Positions 8,259 to 18,300 of a DNA stretch of 64,000 bases are shown piece by piece (the first letter of the stretch is position 1; each line of letters opens with the position of its first letter). The notes below the pieces were generated by a model, which saw only the letters and a program-made list of their open reading frames with translations, ran no database searches and was not told the DNA's origin. The stretch comes from Microbacterium sp. T32 (GTDB taxonomy: Bacteria > Actinomycetota > Actinomycetes > Actinomycetales > Microbacteriaceae): contig NZ_LQQP01000034.1 in assembly GCF_001619615.1 (NCBI RefSeq), positions 1 to 64,000 on the forward strand, given 5' to 3'. The translations under genes were made by a program, and so were the position numbers.

Positions 8259-10898
8259 TCAGTGGCCCGCTTCGTCCCAGTCCCCACCCCGGCCGATCTG
8301 CACGTCCAGAGGCACCGACAGGTCGGCGGCATCCGCCATCCGAGCCCGCACGATCGCCTCCACGGCATCCCACTCCCCCGGTGCGATCTCGACGACGAGT
8401 TCGTCGTGGATCTGCAGCAGCACGCGCGAACGAAGACCCGTGGATGCCAGCTCCTCCCGGATGCGGTACAGCGCGATCTTCATGATGTCGGCGGCGCTGC
8501 CCTGGATCGGGGCGTTGAGCGCGGCGCGCTCGGCGTTCTCGCGGAGCACGCGGTTCATGCTCGTGAGGTCAGGGAACGGGCGGCGGCGGCCGAAGATCGT
8601 CTCGGTGTAGCCGTCCTGTCGTGCCTGCTCGACCGAGCCACGCAGGTAGTCGCGCACCGCGCCGAAGCGGGCGAAGTACTCCAGCATCAGCTGCTTCGCC
8701 TCCGACTGCTCGATGCGCAGCTGCTTCGACAGACCGAACGCGGACAGACCATACACGAGGCCGTACGACATCGCCTTGACCTTCGTGCGCATCGCCGGGG
8801 TGACCTCGGACGGCTCGACGCCGAACACCCGTGACCCGACGAACCGGTGCAGGTCTTCGCCGGAATTGAAGGCCTCGATGAGCCCCGGATCGCCGGACAG
8901 GTGCGCCATGATGCGCATCTCGATCTGCGAGTAGTCGGCGGTCAGCAGCGTCTCGTAGCCCTCGCCGACCTCGAAAGCCGCGCGGATGCGCCGGCTCTCC
9001 TCCGTACGGATCGGGATGTTCTGCAGGTTGGGGTCGGTGCTCGACAGGCGCCCGGTCTGGCTGCCGGTCTGCACGTACGTCGTGTGAATGCGGCCGTCGG
9101 CGCCGATCGCGGCATCCAGCGCGTCGATGATCTGCTTCAGCTTGGTCGCCTCGCGGTGCCGCAGCAGCAGGTCGAGGAACGGGTGGTGGGCGTTCTCCTG
9201 CAGATCGGCGAGGGCCGCGGCATCCGTGGTGTACCCGCTCTTGGTCTTGCGGGTCTTTGGCAGCTGCAGCTCGTCGAACAGCACCTCTTGCAACTGCTTG
9301 GGCGACCCGAGGTTGACCTCGTGCCCGATCGACGCGTACGCCTGCTGCGCGAGGTCGTCGGCGCGCGCCGCGAGCTCGCCGGAGAACCGCGCCAGCTTCT
9401 CGTGCGAGACGGCGACACCCGCGAGCTCCATGTCGGCCAGGGCGCCGAGCGTCGGCAGCTCGATGTCGGTGAGGACGCCCGCGACGCTCTCGGGCAGGTC
9501 GCCGCGCTGCGCCTCGGACACGCGGCGCACGTACCACGACAGCTGACCCGGGGTCGCGCCCTCGGTCTCGGGCACGAGCTGCGTCGGGTCGGCCTCCGGC
9601 AGCTTCTCGCCCAGGTAGCGGTCGACGAGGTCGGCGAGCGTCTTGTCGGGGAAGCTCGGCCGCACCAGCCACCCCGTGAGGATCACGTCGTCGACGATCC
9701 CCCCGACCTCGACCCCCGCGCGGGCGAGTGCCTTGAGTTGCGGCTTCGCCGCCGCGAACGCCTTCGGGGCATCGGATGCCAGCCATCCGGCGAGGGCGTC
9801 GCGCACCGCGTCCGTCCACTCGGCCTCGGCCGCGGCGTCGGCGGTCGCGAGACCGATGCGGGAGGGCTTCTGACCGAACAGGTCGATGGTGACGCCGACC
9901 GTGCCGGTGGCCGCCGCCGTCCACGCGGCGATCGCGTCCGCGTCGAGAACGGCGGGAGTGGGGGCCTGAGCCGTCGGCAGCGCGGGCTCGGCGGCCACGG
10001 AGGGATCGGCGCCGAACGCGTCGAACACGCGCGGCAGCAGCGTGCGGAACTCGAGCCGGGCGAAGATGTCGCGCACGGCCTGCGCGTCGATGGGCTGCAC
10101 GACCAGGTCGGCCGGGGCCTTCTCGAGCTCGACGTCCCGCAGCAGGCGGTTCAGGGCGCGGTTGCGCTTGACGTCATCGAGGTGCTCGCGCAGGTTGTTG
10201 CCCGCGACGCCGGTGATCTTGTCGGCGTTCTCGAGCAGCGCCTCGAGGGACCCCCACTGCGTGAGCCACTTCACGGCGGTCTTCTCCCCCACCTTCGGCA
10301 CGCCGGGGAGGTTGTCGCTCGTCTCGCCCACGAGGGCCGCGATCTCGGGGTACTGCGCCGGCGGCAGGCCGTACTTCTCGATGACCGCGTCGGTGTCGTA
10401 GCGCTTGAGCTGCGACACGCCCTGCACGTTCGGATAGAGCAGCGTGATCTCGTCGTTCACGAGCTGGATCGTGTCGCGGTCACCGGAGCACACGAGCACC
10501 GAGAACCCCTCGGCGGACGCCTCGGTGGCGAGCGTCGCCAGGATGTCGTCGGCCTCGACGCCCTCCTTCATGAGGACGGGCACGTTGAGGGCGCGCAGAC
10601 AGTCCTGCAGCAGCGGGATCTGTCCCTTGAACTCGGCGGGAGATTCGCTGCGGTTGGCCTTGTACTCGCTGTACTCCTCGGTGCGGAACGACTGCCGCGA
10701 CGTGTCGAACGCGACCGCGAGGTGCGTCGGCTTCTCGGCCTTCACCAGGTTCACGAACATCGACAGGAAGCCGTAGATGCCGTTGGTGTGTTGCCCGTCC
10801 TTCGTGGAGAAGTTGTCGACGGGAAGGGCGTAGAACGCACGGTAGGCCAGCGAGTGGCCGTCGACGACGAGGAGAGTAGGCTTTTCGGCATCCGTCAC
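8259..10898 (-). CDS. polA: DNA polymerase I
   Basis: 879 residues from a GTG start (V-T-D-A-E-K-P); longer versions would include an upstream stretch with no family similarity. The N-terminal 5'-3' exonuclease region is intact (LLVVDGHSLAYRAFYALP, GVEADDILATLA, VCSGDRDTIQLV). The middle 3'-5' exonuclease-like domain lacks the D-x-E and later Asp residues (TIDLFGQ where DTET is expected), so proofreading is probably absent, as in other actinobacterial PolA. The polymerase domain has motif A DYSQIEMRIMAHLSGD, motif B RTKVKAMSYGLVYGLS and motif C QIHDELVVE. It fills gaps in replication and repair. It is transcribed divergently from the thioesterase gene. Confidence 0.97.
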   Translation of the reverse strand: MTDAEKPTLLVVDGHSLAYRAFYALPVDNFSTKDGQHTNGIYGFLSMFVNLVKAEKPTHLAVAFDTSRQSFRTEEYSEYKANRSESPAEFKGQIPLLQDCLRALNVPVLMKEGVEADDILATLATEASAEGFSVLVCSGDRDTIQLVNDEITLLYPNVQGVSQLKRYDTDAVIEKYGLPPAQYPEIAALVGETSDNLPGVPKVGEKTAVKWLTQWGSLEALLENADKITGVAGNNLREHLDDVKRNRALNRLLRDVELEKAPADLVVQPIDAQAVRDIFARLEFRTLLPRVFDAFGADPSVAAEPALPTAQAPTPAVLDADAIAAWTAAATGTVGVTIDLFGQKPSRIGLATADAAAEAEWTDAVRDALAGWLASDAPKAFAAAKPQLKALARAGVEVGGIVDDVILTGWLVRPSFPDKTLADLVDRYLGEKLPEADPTQLVPETEGATPGQLSWYVRRVSEAQRGDLPESVAGVLTDIELPTLGALADMELAGVAVSHEKLARFSGELAARADDLAQQAYASIGHEVNLGSPKQLQEVLFDELQLPKTRKTKSGYTTDAAALADLQENAHHPFLDLLLRHREATKLKQIIDALDAAIGADGRIHTTYVQTGSQTGRLSSTDPNLQNIPIRTEESRRIRAAFEVGEGYETLLTADYSQIEMRIMAHLSGDPGLIEAFNSGEDLHRFVGSRVFGVEPSEVTPAMRTKVKAMSYGLVYGLSAFGLSKQLRIEQSEAKQLMLEYFARFGAVRDYLRGSVEQARQDGYTETIFGRRRPFPDLTSMNRVLRENAERAALNAPIQGSAADIMKIALYRIREELASTGLRSRVLLQIHDELVVEIAPGEWDAVEAIVRARMADAADLSVPLDVQIGRGGDWDEAGH

Positions 10899-10904
10899 TC
10901 GTCC

Positions 10905-10910
10905 AGCGTA
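10905..10910 (-). promoter_or_regulatory. -10 box TACGCT for a leaderless polA transcript
   Basis: TACGCT, then six bases (GGACGA), then the GTG start. It supports the chosen polA start, since no Shine-Dalgarno sequence is present. Confidence 0.45.
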
Positions 10911-10957
10911 ACGAGTGCCACCGACACTCCCCGGGCTCCGGCCCACCGAAGGCGACG

Positions 10958-11392
10958 ATGACCTCCACGACACCCGACATCACTCCCGGACTCGAATGGG
11001 TGAGACAGCGCGGAATGGGCGCCCTCGCCGAGAAGATGGGCATCGAGTGGGTCGAGTTCTCGATCGATCGCTGCGTGGCCACGATGCCGGTGGAGGGCAA
11101 CACGCAGCCCGTCGGACTGCTCCACGGCGGCGCCTACGTCGTGCTGGGCGAGTCGCTGGGCTCGATGGCCGCGAACCTGCACGCCGGCGCCGGTCGCCTC
11201 GCGGTGGGCATCGACATCAACGCCACCCACACCCGCTCGGCGACCTCGGGTCGCGTGACGGGCGTGTGCACCCCGATCCACCTGGGCCGTTCGCTCACCG
11301 TCCACGAGATCGCCGTGTCCGACGAGCAGGGCCGCCGCTGCTCCACGATCCGCATCACGAACATGATCAAGGACGCCCCGACACCGGCCTGA
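10958..11392 (+). CDS. Hotdog-fold PaaI-type thioesterase
   Basis: 144-residue acyl-CoA thioesterase of the PaaI/EntH/MenI group, the only plus-strand gene in the window. The active-site stretch G-L-L-H-G-G-A-Y-V-V-L-G-E-S (His56-Gly-Gly, Glu65) is typical, and the fold length matches. GAAGG precedes the ATG with about 6 bases spacing. It sits head-to-head with polA and tail-to-tail with pdtaR, a place where mycobacteria also keep a small thioesterase next to polA. It may hydrolyse a small aryl- or hydroxy-aryl-CoA, possibly 1,4-dihydroxy-2-naphthoyl-CoA of menaquinone synthesis, but this is not provable from sequence. Confidence 0.9.
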   Translation: MTSTTPDITPGLEWVRQRGMGALAEKMGIEWVEFSIDRCVATMPVEGNTQPVGLLHGGAYVVLGESLGSMAANLHAGAGRLAVGIDINATHTRSATSGRVTGVCTPIHLGRSLTVHEIAVSDEQGRRCSTIRITNMIKDAPTPA

Positions 11393-11407
11393 AACTCGGA
11401 CTGAAAC

Positions 11408-11443
11408 GAAGAATGGATGCCACCGGAGTGGCATCCATTCTTC
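11408..11443. terminator. Bidirectional terminator between the thioesterase gene and pdtaR
   Basis: Perfect 16-bp stem GAAGAATGGATGCCAC/GTGGCATCCATTCTTC with a 4-base loop CGGA, located between two convergent genes (stops at 11392 and 11457). The A/T-ending outer arms give A/U-containing flanks in both directions. The stem contains the window's abundant heptamer GGATGCC. Confidence 0.85.
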
Positions 11444-11456
11444 ACGAATCGGGCGA

Positions 11457-12077
11457 TCAGCCCTTCTTGGGCGCCAGCTGCTCGATGATGGCCTTGGCCA
11501 CGTCCTGCATGGTGAGACGGCGGTCCATGGATGCCTTCTGGATCCAGCGGAACGCCTCCGGCTCGGACAGGCCCATCTTCTCGTTGAGCAGGCCCTTCGC
11601 GCGGTCGACGAGCTTGCGGGTCTCGAAACGCTCGACCATGTCGGCGACCTCGGCCTCGAGCGTGATGATCTGCTCGTAGCGGGCCAGCGCGATCTCGATC
11701 GCGGGCAGCAGGTCGTTCGGCGTGAACGGCTTGACGACGTACGCGAGTGCGCCGGCTTCGCTCGCCCGCTCGACGAGCTCCTTCTGGCTGAACGCCGTCA
11801 GCAGCACGACCGGAGCGATGTGGTTCTTGCTGAGCTTCTCGGCGGCGCTGATGCCGTCGAGCTGCGGCATCTTGACGTCCATGATGACCAGGTCGGGACG
11901 CAGTTCGGTGGCGAGCTGGACGGCGGTCTCGCCATCACCGGCCTCGCCGACGACGTCGAAGCCGTTGTCGCGGAGGATTTCGACGATGTCGAGGCGGATG
12001 AGCGATTCGTCCTCCGCCACGACGACACGACGAGGGGCGGTGGGTGCGCTCACCGGCGCGGCTTCGTGATCTGTCAC
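11457..12077 (-). CDS. pdtaR: ANTAR-domain response regulator PdtaR
   Basis: 206 residues. The receiver domain has acidic residues in AEDESLIRLD, the phospho-acceptor Asp67 in DLVIMDVKMPQ, Thr in LLTAFS and Lys in YVVKPF. It is followed by a C-terminal ANTAR RNA-binding domain (KGLLNEKMGLSEPEAFRWIQKASMDRR). It is the counterpart of mycobacterial Rv1626, whose partner histidine kinase PdtaS is usually encoded elsewhere. ANTAR proteins act as antiterminators on dual-hairpin mRNA leaders. The start is GTG at 12077, with a TAGGAT box 6 bases before it (leaderless layout). The position next to polA and pyk is the conserved actinobacterial one. Confidence 0.93.
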   Translation of the reverse strand: MTDHEAAPVSAPTAPRRVVVAEDESLIRLDIVEILRDNGFDVVGEAGDGETAVQLATELRPDLVIMDVKMPQLDGISAAEKLSKNHIAPVVLLTAFSQKELVERASEAGALAYVVKPFTPNDLLPAIEIALARYEQIITLEAEVADMVERFETRKLVDRAKGLLNEKMGLSEPEAFRWIQKASMDRRLTMQDVAKAIIEQLAPKKG

Positions 12078-12083
12078 GGTTCC

Positions 12084-12089
12084 ATCCTA
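12084..12089 (-). promoter_or_regulatory. -10 box TAGGAT for a leaderless pdtaR transcript
   Basis: TAGGAT, six bases (GGAACC), then GTG. The -35 region is not recognisable. Confidence 0.45.
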
Positions 12090-12165
12090 TGGCTGTGTCA
12101 GGGAGGAACACCGGAACGGTGCCTCGAACTGCGGCGCCCTGGGGCACCGCGGGGGAAAAGGATAT

Positions 12166-12193
12166 CGGGTCGACTCCCTCGAGAGCCGACCCG
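12166..12193 (-). terminator. Terminator after tRNA-Leu
   Basis: 7-bp stem CGGGTCG/CGACCCG extended by an inner CTC/GAG, starting 7 bases past the tRNA 3' end. It is followed by a U-containing tail (CCTTTTCC), so it is a classical intrinsic terminator. Confidence 0.7.
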
Positions 12194-12199
12194 TCATCG

Positions 12200-12282
12200 T
12201 GCCGGTGGTGGGACTCGAACCCACACGCCCTTGCGGACAGAGCATTTTGAGTGCCCCGCGTCTGCCATTCCGCCACACCGGC
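12200..12282 (-). tRNA. tRNA-Leu (anticodon CAA)
   Basis: 83-base class II tRNA. The acceptor stem is GCCGGTG/CACCGGC with discriminator A and no encoded CCA. The D-arm is GCGGAATGGCAGACGC. The anticodon stem GGGCA/TGCTC (one mispair) encloses loop CT-CAA-AA, a long variable arm with stem GTCC/GGGC-like pairing follows, and the T-arm is GTGGG-TTCGAGT-CCCAC. It reads UUG codons, which are rare in this genome apart from occasional TTG starts. It is monocistronic, with its own terminator, between pyk and pdtaR. Confidence 0.95.
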
Positions 12283-12315
12283 AGGTGCTGCGTCCCAACC
12301 TATCGGCGGGAACGA

Positions 12316-12347
12316 CGACGCGCGCCGGACGGAACCGGCGCGCGTCG
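12316..12347 (-). terminator. Terminator after pyk
   Basis: Perfect 13-bp stem CGACGCGCGCCGG/CCGGCGCGCGTCG with a 6-base loop, 8 bases downstream of the pyk stop codon. Confidence 0.75.
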
Positions 12348-12355
12348 CCGAAGGG

Positions 12356-13801
12356 TCAGTTGTCCTTGTACCCGGGAGCCGCGCCGTGCACGGCGTCACC
12401 CACGCGGTGGACGCGCAGGTCGTTGGTCGACCCCGCGATTCCGGGAGGGGAACCCGAGATGACGACGACCTTGTCGCCGACCTTCGCGAGGTCGTGCGAC
12501 AGGAGGTAGTCGTCCACCTGCAGGAACATCTTGTCGGTGTGCGACACGTGCTCGACGAGGGTCGAACGCACGCCCCACGTCAGCGCCAGACGGCGGCGGA
12601 TGCCGGGCTCCGGCGTGAACGCGATCATCGGGATCGTGGAGCGCAGACGCGACATGCGGCGCGCCGAGTCGCCCGACTCGGTGAACACGCAGAGGTACTT
12701 GGCATCCACGAAGTCGGCGACCTCGACGGCGGCGAGCGTGATCGCCCCGCCCTGGGTGCGCGGCTTGTTGGTGAGCGGCGCGATGCGCTCCAGGCCGTGC
12801 TCCTCGGTGGACTGCACGATGCGGGCCATCGTCTCGACGACCACGACGGGGTACGCGCCCACGCTCGTCTCGCCCGACAGCATGACCGCGTCGGCGCCGT
12901 CGAGGACGGCGTTGGCGACGTCGCTGGTCTCGGCGCGCGTGGGCACCGGGTTGCTGATCATCGACTCGAGCATCTGCGTCGCCACGATGACGGGCTTCGC
13001 CATGCGACGCGACAGTTCAACCGCGCGCTTCTGCACGATCGGCACGGCCTCGAGCGGAAGCTCGACGCCGAGGTCGCCGCGGGCGACCATGATGCCGTCG
13101 AACGCGTCGATGATCTCCTCGAGGTTGTCGACCGCCTGCGGCTTCTCGATCTTGGCGATGACCGGGATGTACCGGCCCTCCTCGCCCATGATCTCGTGCA
13201 CGCGCTCGATGTCCTTGGCATCCCGCACGAACGACAGGGCGATCAGGTCGGCTCCGGCGCGCAGGCCCCAGCGGAGGTCGGCCTCGTCCTTCTCGCTCAG
13301 CGCGGGGACGTTCACGGCCACGCCGGGCAGGTTGATGCCCTTGTTGTTGGACACCGGGCCGCCGACGATGACCTTGGTCGTCACGACGGTGCCGTCGGTC
13401 TCGACGACCTCGACGCGGACCTTGCCGTCGTCGATGAGGAGGAAGTCGCCGGGCTGGACGTCCTGGGGCAGGCCCTTGAACGTCGTGCCGACGATCTCCT
13501 TCGTGCCGAGGATGTCCTCGATCGTGATCTTGAAGATGTCGCCGGGGGCGAGGTCGTGCGGACCGTTCTCGAACTTGCCGAGGCGGATCTTCGGACCCTG
13601 CAGGTCGACGAGGGCGGCGACCGGGCGGCCCGCGTCTTCTGCCGCCTTGCGCACGTTGGCGAAGTTGGCGTCGTGCACGGAGTAATCTCCGTGGCTCAGG
13701 TTCAGTCGGGCGACGTCCACCCCGGCGTCGATGATGGCGCGAACCATCTCATACGACGACGTGGCGGGGCCGAGGGTTGCGACGATCTTGGCGCGTCTCA
13801 T
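12356..13801 (-). CDS. pyk: Pyruvate kinase
   Basis: 481 residues; converts phosphoenolpyruvate and ADP to pyruvate and ATP, the last step of glycolysis. Recognisable are MRRAKIVATLGPATSS at the N-terminus, LNLSHGD, GVELPLEAVPIVQKR, the signature region around KIEKPQAVDN with the catalytic Lys, and MVARGDLGVELP. The C-terminal allosteric domain is present (normal length). An AAGCTT/GGAG region precedes the ATG. It follows gltD by 55 bases on the same strand; a TAAGCT box overlapping the gltD stop and a 12-bp palindrome (GGCCGATCGGCC, 13836-13847) lie in that gap and may be its promoter and operator. Confidence 0.97.
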   Translation of the reverse strand: MRRAKIVATLGPATSSYEMVRAIIDAGVDVARLNLSHGDYSVHDANFANVRKAAEDAGRPVAALVDLQGPKIRLGKFENGPHDLAPGDIFKITIEDILGTKEIVGTTFKGLPQDVQPGDFLLIDDGKVRVEVVETDGTVVTTKVIVGGPVSNNKGINLPGVAVNVPALSEKDEADLRWGLRAGADLIALSFVRDAKDIERVHEIMGEEGRYIPVIAKIEKPQAVDNLEEIIDAFDGIMVARGDLGVELPLEAVPIVQKRAVELSRRMAKPVIVATQMLESMISNPVPTRAETSDVANAVLDGADAVMLSGETSVGAYPVVVVETMARIVQSTEEHGLERIAPLTNKPRTQGGAITLAAVEVADFVDAKYLCVFTESGDSARRMSRLRSTIPMIAFTPEPGIRRRLALTWGVRSTLVEHVSHTDKMFLQVDDYLLSHDLAKVGDKVVVISGSPPGIAGSTNDLRVHRVGDAVHGAAPGYKDN

Positions 13802-13835
13802 CCGTTTTCAAGCTCCGTGAGGATATTCGGGAAGT

Positions 13836-13847
13836 GGCCGATCGGCC
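13836..13847. promoter_or_regulatory. 12-bp perfect palindrome upstream of pyk
   Basis: GGCCGATCGGCC sits between the TAAGCT box near the end of gltD and the pyk ATG. It could be an operator or a weak gltD terminator. Judged only from position and symmetry. Confidence 0.3.
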
Positions 13848-13856
13848 CTTGCCAGC

Positions 13857-15323
13857 TTAGGCGGGCAGGAGGCCGATGGCGACGTCGGTGGGCTTGACCG
13901 GTGCCGGCAGCACCGTCTTGCCCATGAGGAACGTGTCGACCTCGGCGGCCGCGGCGCGCCCCTCGGCGATCGCCCACACGATGAGCGATTGTCCGCGGCC
14001 GGCGTCACCGGCAACGAACACGCCCGGAGCGGTCGTGGCGTAGGTGGCGTCGCGCTCGACGTTGCCGCGGTTCGTGAACTGCGCGCCGAGCTGCTCCTCG
14101 AGGTGCTCGCGCTCGGGGCCGGTGAAACCCATGGCGATGAGCACCAGGTCGGCGGGGATCTCGCGCTCGGTGCCGCTCTTGGGGACGCGGCGTCCGTCGA
14201 CGTACTCGGTCTCGGCCACGCGCAGCGCGCGGACCTCGCCCGCCTCGTTGCCGAGGAACTCCACCGTCGACGCGAGGAACGTGCGCTCCCCTCCCTCCTC
14301 GTGCGCGGAGGCGACCTCGAACAGGTTCGGCATCATCGGCCACGGCTGGTCCATCGGACGCTCCGAGGGCGGCTGCTTGCCGATCGCGAGGTTCGTCACG
14401 CTCAGTGCGCCGTGACGGTGCGCCGTGCCGATGCAGTCCGCGCCGGTGTCGCCACCGCCGATGACCACGACGTGCTTGCCGTGCGCCGTGATCTGCTGCG
14501 GGACCTGGTCGCCCGCGACCGCCTTGTTGCTCTCGACGAGGTACTCCATGGCGAAGTGCACGCCGTCGAGGTCGCGGCCCGGGATCGGGAGGTCGCGCGG
14601 AACGGTGGAGCCTGTGGCCACCACGACGGCGTCGTAGCGGGCGCGCAGCTCGCTCCACGAGATGTCCTTGCCGATCTCGACGCCCGCGCGGAACCGGGTG
14701 CCCTCGGCCTGCATCTGGCGCAGCCGCAGCTCGAGGTGGCGCTTCTCCATCTTGAAGTCCGGGATGCCGTAGCGCAGGAGCCCGCCGATGCGGTCGTCGC
14801 GCTCGTACACGGCGACCGTGTGGCCGGCGCGCGTGAGCTGCTGGGCCGCGGCGAGACCGGCGGGACCGGAGCCGACGACGGCCACGGTCTTGCCCGTCAG
14901 GCGCTCCGGCGGCTCGGGCTCGACCCAGCCGTTGCCGAACGCCTCGTCGATGATCGAGACCTCGACCTGCTTGATCGTCACGGCGGGCTGATTGATGCCC
15001 AGCACGCACGAGCTCTCGCACGGCGCCGGGCACAGGCGACCGGTGAACTCCGGGAAGTTGTTCGTCGCGTGCAGGCGCTCGATCGCCGCGCGGCCCTCGC
15101 CGCGCCACGTGAGGTCGTTCCACTCCGGAATCAGGTTGCCGAGCGGGCAGCCCTTGTGGCAGAACGGAATGCCGCAGTCCATGCAGCGACCGGCCTGGCG
15201 GCGGATGACGGCCGAATCGCCCGGCTCGTACACCTCTTTCCAGTCCATGATCCGCACGGGCACGGGGCGCCGCTTGGGGAGCTCGCGCTCCGTGACCTTG
15301 AGAAAGCCCTTCGGGTCAGCCAC
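13857..15323 (-). CDS. gltD: Glutamate synthase (NADPH) small subunit
   Basis: 488 residues. It oxidises NADPH and passes electrons via FAD and iron-sulfur clusters to GltB. Two N-terminal cysteine clusters are seen ([14 protein letters not shown] and C-P-A-P-C-E-S-S-C). The FAD Rossmann motif is [12 protein letters not shown] and the NADPH motif is [13 protein letters not shown]. The C-terminal [17 protein letters not shown] is the flavin-contacting GD box. The start is GTG at 15323, overlapping the gltB stop by 8 bases, so translation is coupled and a 1:1 complex is expected. Confidence 0.97.
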   Translation of the reverse strand: MADPKGFLKVTERELPKRRPVPVRIMDWKEVYEPGDSAVIRRQAGRCMDCGIPFCHKGCPLGNLIPEWNDLTWRGEGRAAIERLHATNNFPEFTGRLCPAPCESSCVLGINQPAVTIKQVEVSIIDEAFGNGWVEPEPPERLTGKTVAVVGSGPAGLAAAQQLTRAGHTVAVYERDDRIGGLLRYGIPDFKMEKRHLELRLRQMQAEGTRFRAGVEIGKDISWSELRARYDAVVVATGSTVPRDLPIPGRDLDGVHFAMEYLVESNKAVAGDQVPQQITAHGKHVVVIGGGDTGADCIGTAHRHGALSVTNLAIGKQPPSERPMDQPWPMMPNLFEVASAHEEGGERTFLASTVEFLGNEAGEVRALRVAETEYVDGRRVPKSGTEREIPADLVLIAMGFTGPEREHLEEQLGAQFTNRGNVERDATYATTAPGVFVAGDAGRGQSLIVWAIAEGRAAAAEVDTFLMGKTVLPAPVKPTDVAIGLLPA

Positions 15324-18300
15324 CCGTCACCTCCAGAATGCGCGTCCAGACGACGTCACCGTCGGGGTCGAGCCCCTCGGCGACCGCCTCCTGGCGGGTC
15401 TGCATGACCGCGGCGTAGTCGCGCGGCAGCACGCGGACGAAGTTCTCCACCTCGGTCTCGAAGTCCGCGAGCAGACGACGGGCCAGCGTGGAGTCGGTCT
15501 CGGCGACGTGCTTCTCGAGCAGGTCGCGCAGGATCTCGGCATCCCCCGAACCGAGGGGGCCGAGTTCGAGTTCACCGGATGCCAAGGCCTCACGGTTCGC
15601 CAGGTCGGTGTCGAGCTTGTAGACGTACGCCTGTCCGCCGGACATGCCCGCGCCGAGGTTGCGGCCGGTCGCGCCGAGGATCACGGCGAGACCACCGGTC
15701 ATGTACTCGAGCGCGTGGTCACCCACGCCCTCGACGACCGCGGTCGCCCCGGAGTTGCGGACGAGGAAGCGCTCGCCCACCACGCCGTTCAGGAACATCT
15801 GCCCCTGCGTGGCGCCGTAGCCGATGACGTTTCCGGCGATGACGTTCTCGGACGCCTCGAACGTCGAGCCGCGCGGCGGCCGGACGACGATCTTGCCACC
15901 CGAGAGCCCCTTGCCGACGTAGTCGTTCGAGTCGCCCTCGAGGCGCAGCGTGATGCCGGCCGGCATGAACGCACCGAACGACTGGCCGGCCGAACCCGTC
16001 AGCCGCACGTCGATCGCGCCCTCGGGCAGGCCGTGCTCCCCGTGCGCCTTGGTGACGTGGTGGCCGAGCATCGTTCCGACCGCGCGCGCGGTGTTGCGCA
16101 CGGGCAGCTCGATCGTGATCTGACCGCCGTGCGCGATGACGTCCTGCGCGCGCTCGATGAGCTGGACGTCGAAGTGCTCGTCGAGCTCGTGGTTCTGGTT
16201 GCGGCCGTGGCGGCGCGGCTCGTCCTCGGCGAAGTGCGGGCCCTCGAGGATCGGGGCGAGGTTGAGACCCCGCGCCTTCCAGTGCTCCACGGCGCCGTTG
16301 ACGTCGAGGAGTTCGGAGCGGCCGACGATCTCGTCGATCGAGCGGTAGCCGAGCGCGGCGAGGTACTCCCGCACCTCCTGCGCGATGAACTCCATGAAGT
16401 TCACGACGTACTCGGCCTTGCCGGTGAAACGCTGGCGCAGGACGGGGTTCTGCGTCGCGACGCCCACGGGGCACGTGTCGAGGTGGCAGACGCGCATCAT
16501 GATGCAGCCCGACACCACGAGCGGAGCCGTGGCGAAACCGAACTCCTCGGCGCCCAGGAGCGCGCCGATGATGACGTCGCGGCCGGTCTTCATCTGACCG
16601 TCGACCTGCACGACGACGCGGTCGCGCATCCCGTTGAGCATGAGCGTCTGCTGCGTCTCGGCCAGGCCGAGCTCCCACGGCGTACCGGCGTGCTTGAGCG
16701 AATTCATCGGGCTCGCGCCCGTGCCGCCGTCCTGCCCGGAGACGAGGATGACGTCGCTCAGCGCCTTCGCCACACCCGCCGCGACCGCGCCGATGCCCGA
16801 CTGGCTCACGAGCTTGGTGTGGATGCGGGCCGACGGGTTCGCGCGCTTCAGGTCGAAGATCAGCTGCTTGAGGTCTTCGATCGAGTAGATGTCGTGGTGC
16901 GGCGGCGGCGAGATGAGGCCGACGCCCGCGGTCGCGTGACGCGTCCGCGCCACCCACGGGTACACCTTGGTCGGCGGCAGCTGACCGCCCTCGCCGGGCT
17001 TGGCGCCCTGGGCGAGCTTGATCTGGATGTCGTCCGCCTCGGTGAGGTACAGGCTCGTCACACCGAATCGACCGGATGCCACCTGCTTGATGGCGCTGCG
17101 ACGCTCGGGGTCGAGCAGGCGGTCGACATCTTCGCCGCCCTCGCCCGTGTTCGACTTGCCGCCGATGCGGTTCATCGCGATCGCCAGCGTCTCGTGCGCC
17201 TCCTGCGAGATCGAGCCGTAGCTCATCGCGCCGGTGGAGAAGCGCTTCACGATCGCCGACACCGGCTCGACCTCGTCGATCGGCACGGGCGGGCGCTGAC
17301 CGGTGCGCAGCGAGAACAGGCCACGGAGAGTCTTCAGCTCGTGGGCCTGGTCGTCGATGAGCTTCGTGTACTCGCGGAAGATGTCGTACCGGCGCGCGCG
17401 CGTGGCGTGCTGCAGGCGGAACACCGTGTCGGGGTTGAAGAGGTGCGGAGCGCCGTCACGGCGCCACTGGTACTCGCCGCCGGTCCACAGGCGCTCGTGC
17501 GCGCGGGCCGCGGCATCCTCGGGGTAGGCGTACTCGTGACGCGCGGCGTTCTCGGCCGCGATGACGTCGAGTCCGACGCCGCCGAGCTTCGTCTCGGTGC
17601 CCGTGAAGTAGGCATCCACGAATTCCCGCGAAAGGCCGACGGCCTCGAACACCTGCGCACCCGCGTACGACGACACGGTCGAGATGCCCATCTTGGACAT
17701 GATCTTCAGCACGCCCTTGCCGAGCGCGTAGATCAGGTTCTTGACGGCCTTCTCGGGCGTGATGCCGGTGATGAAGCCAGCGCGCACGAGGTACTCGACC
17801 GTCTCCATGGCGAGGTACGGGTTCACCGCGGAGGCGCCGTACCCGATGAGGGTGGCGACGTGGTGCACCTCGCGCACGTCACCGGCCTCGACCACGAGAC
17901 CGACCTTCATGCGGGTCTCGTTGCGGATGAGGTGGTGGTGCACGGCCGCGAGCATCAGCAGCGACGGGATCGGCGCCAGGTCTTTGTTGGAGTCGCGGTC
18001 GCTCAGCACGATGAACTCGGCGCCGTCCTCGATCGCGTGGTCGACCTCGGAACACATCTGCGCGATGCGCTTCTGCATTCCCTTGTGGCCGGCCTCGACA
18101 CGGTACAGACCGCGGATCGTCACCGACGAACGCCCCGGCAGGGCGGTGTCGATGTGCTGGATCTTCGCCAGCTCGTCGTTGTCGATCACGGGGAAGTCGA
18201 GCGTGACGGTACGCGTGTGCTCGGGACCCCAGTCGAGGAGGTTGCGCTCGGGCCCCAGGCCCAGTGAGAGCGACGTGACGACCTCTTCGCGGATCGAATC

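Noticed and set aside
14992..18267. 1091-codon plus-strand frame opposite gltB
   Set aside because: Same artefact; the composition is Arg/Asp/Val/His-rich without domains, and gltB has every catalytic motif.
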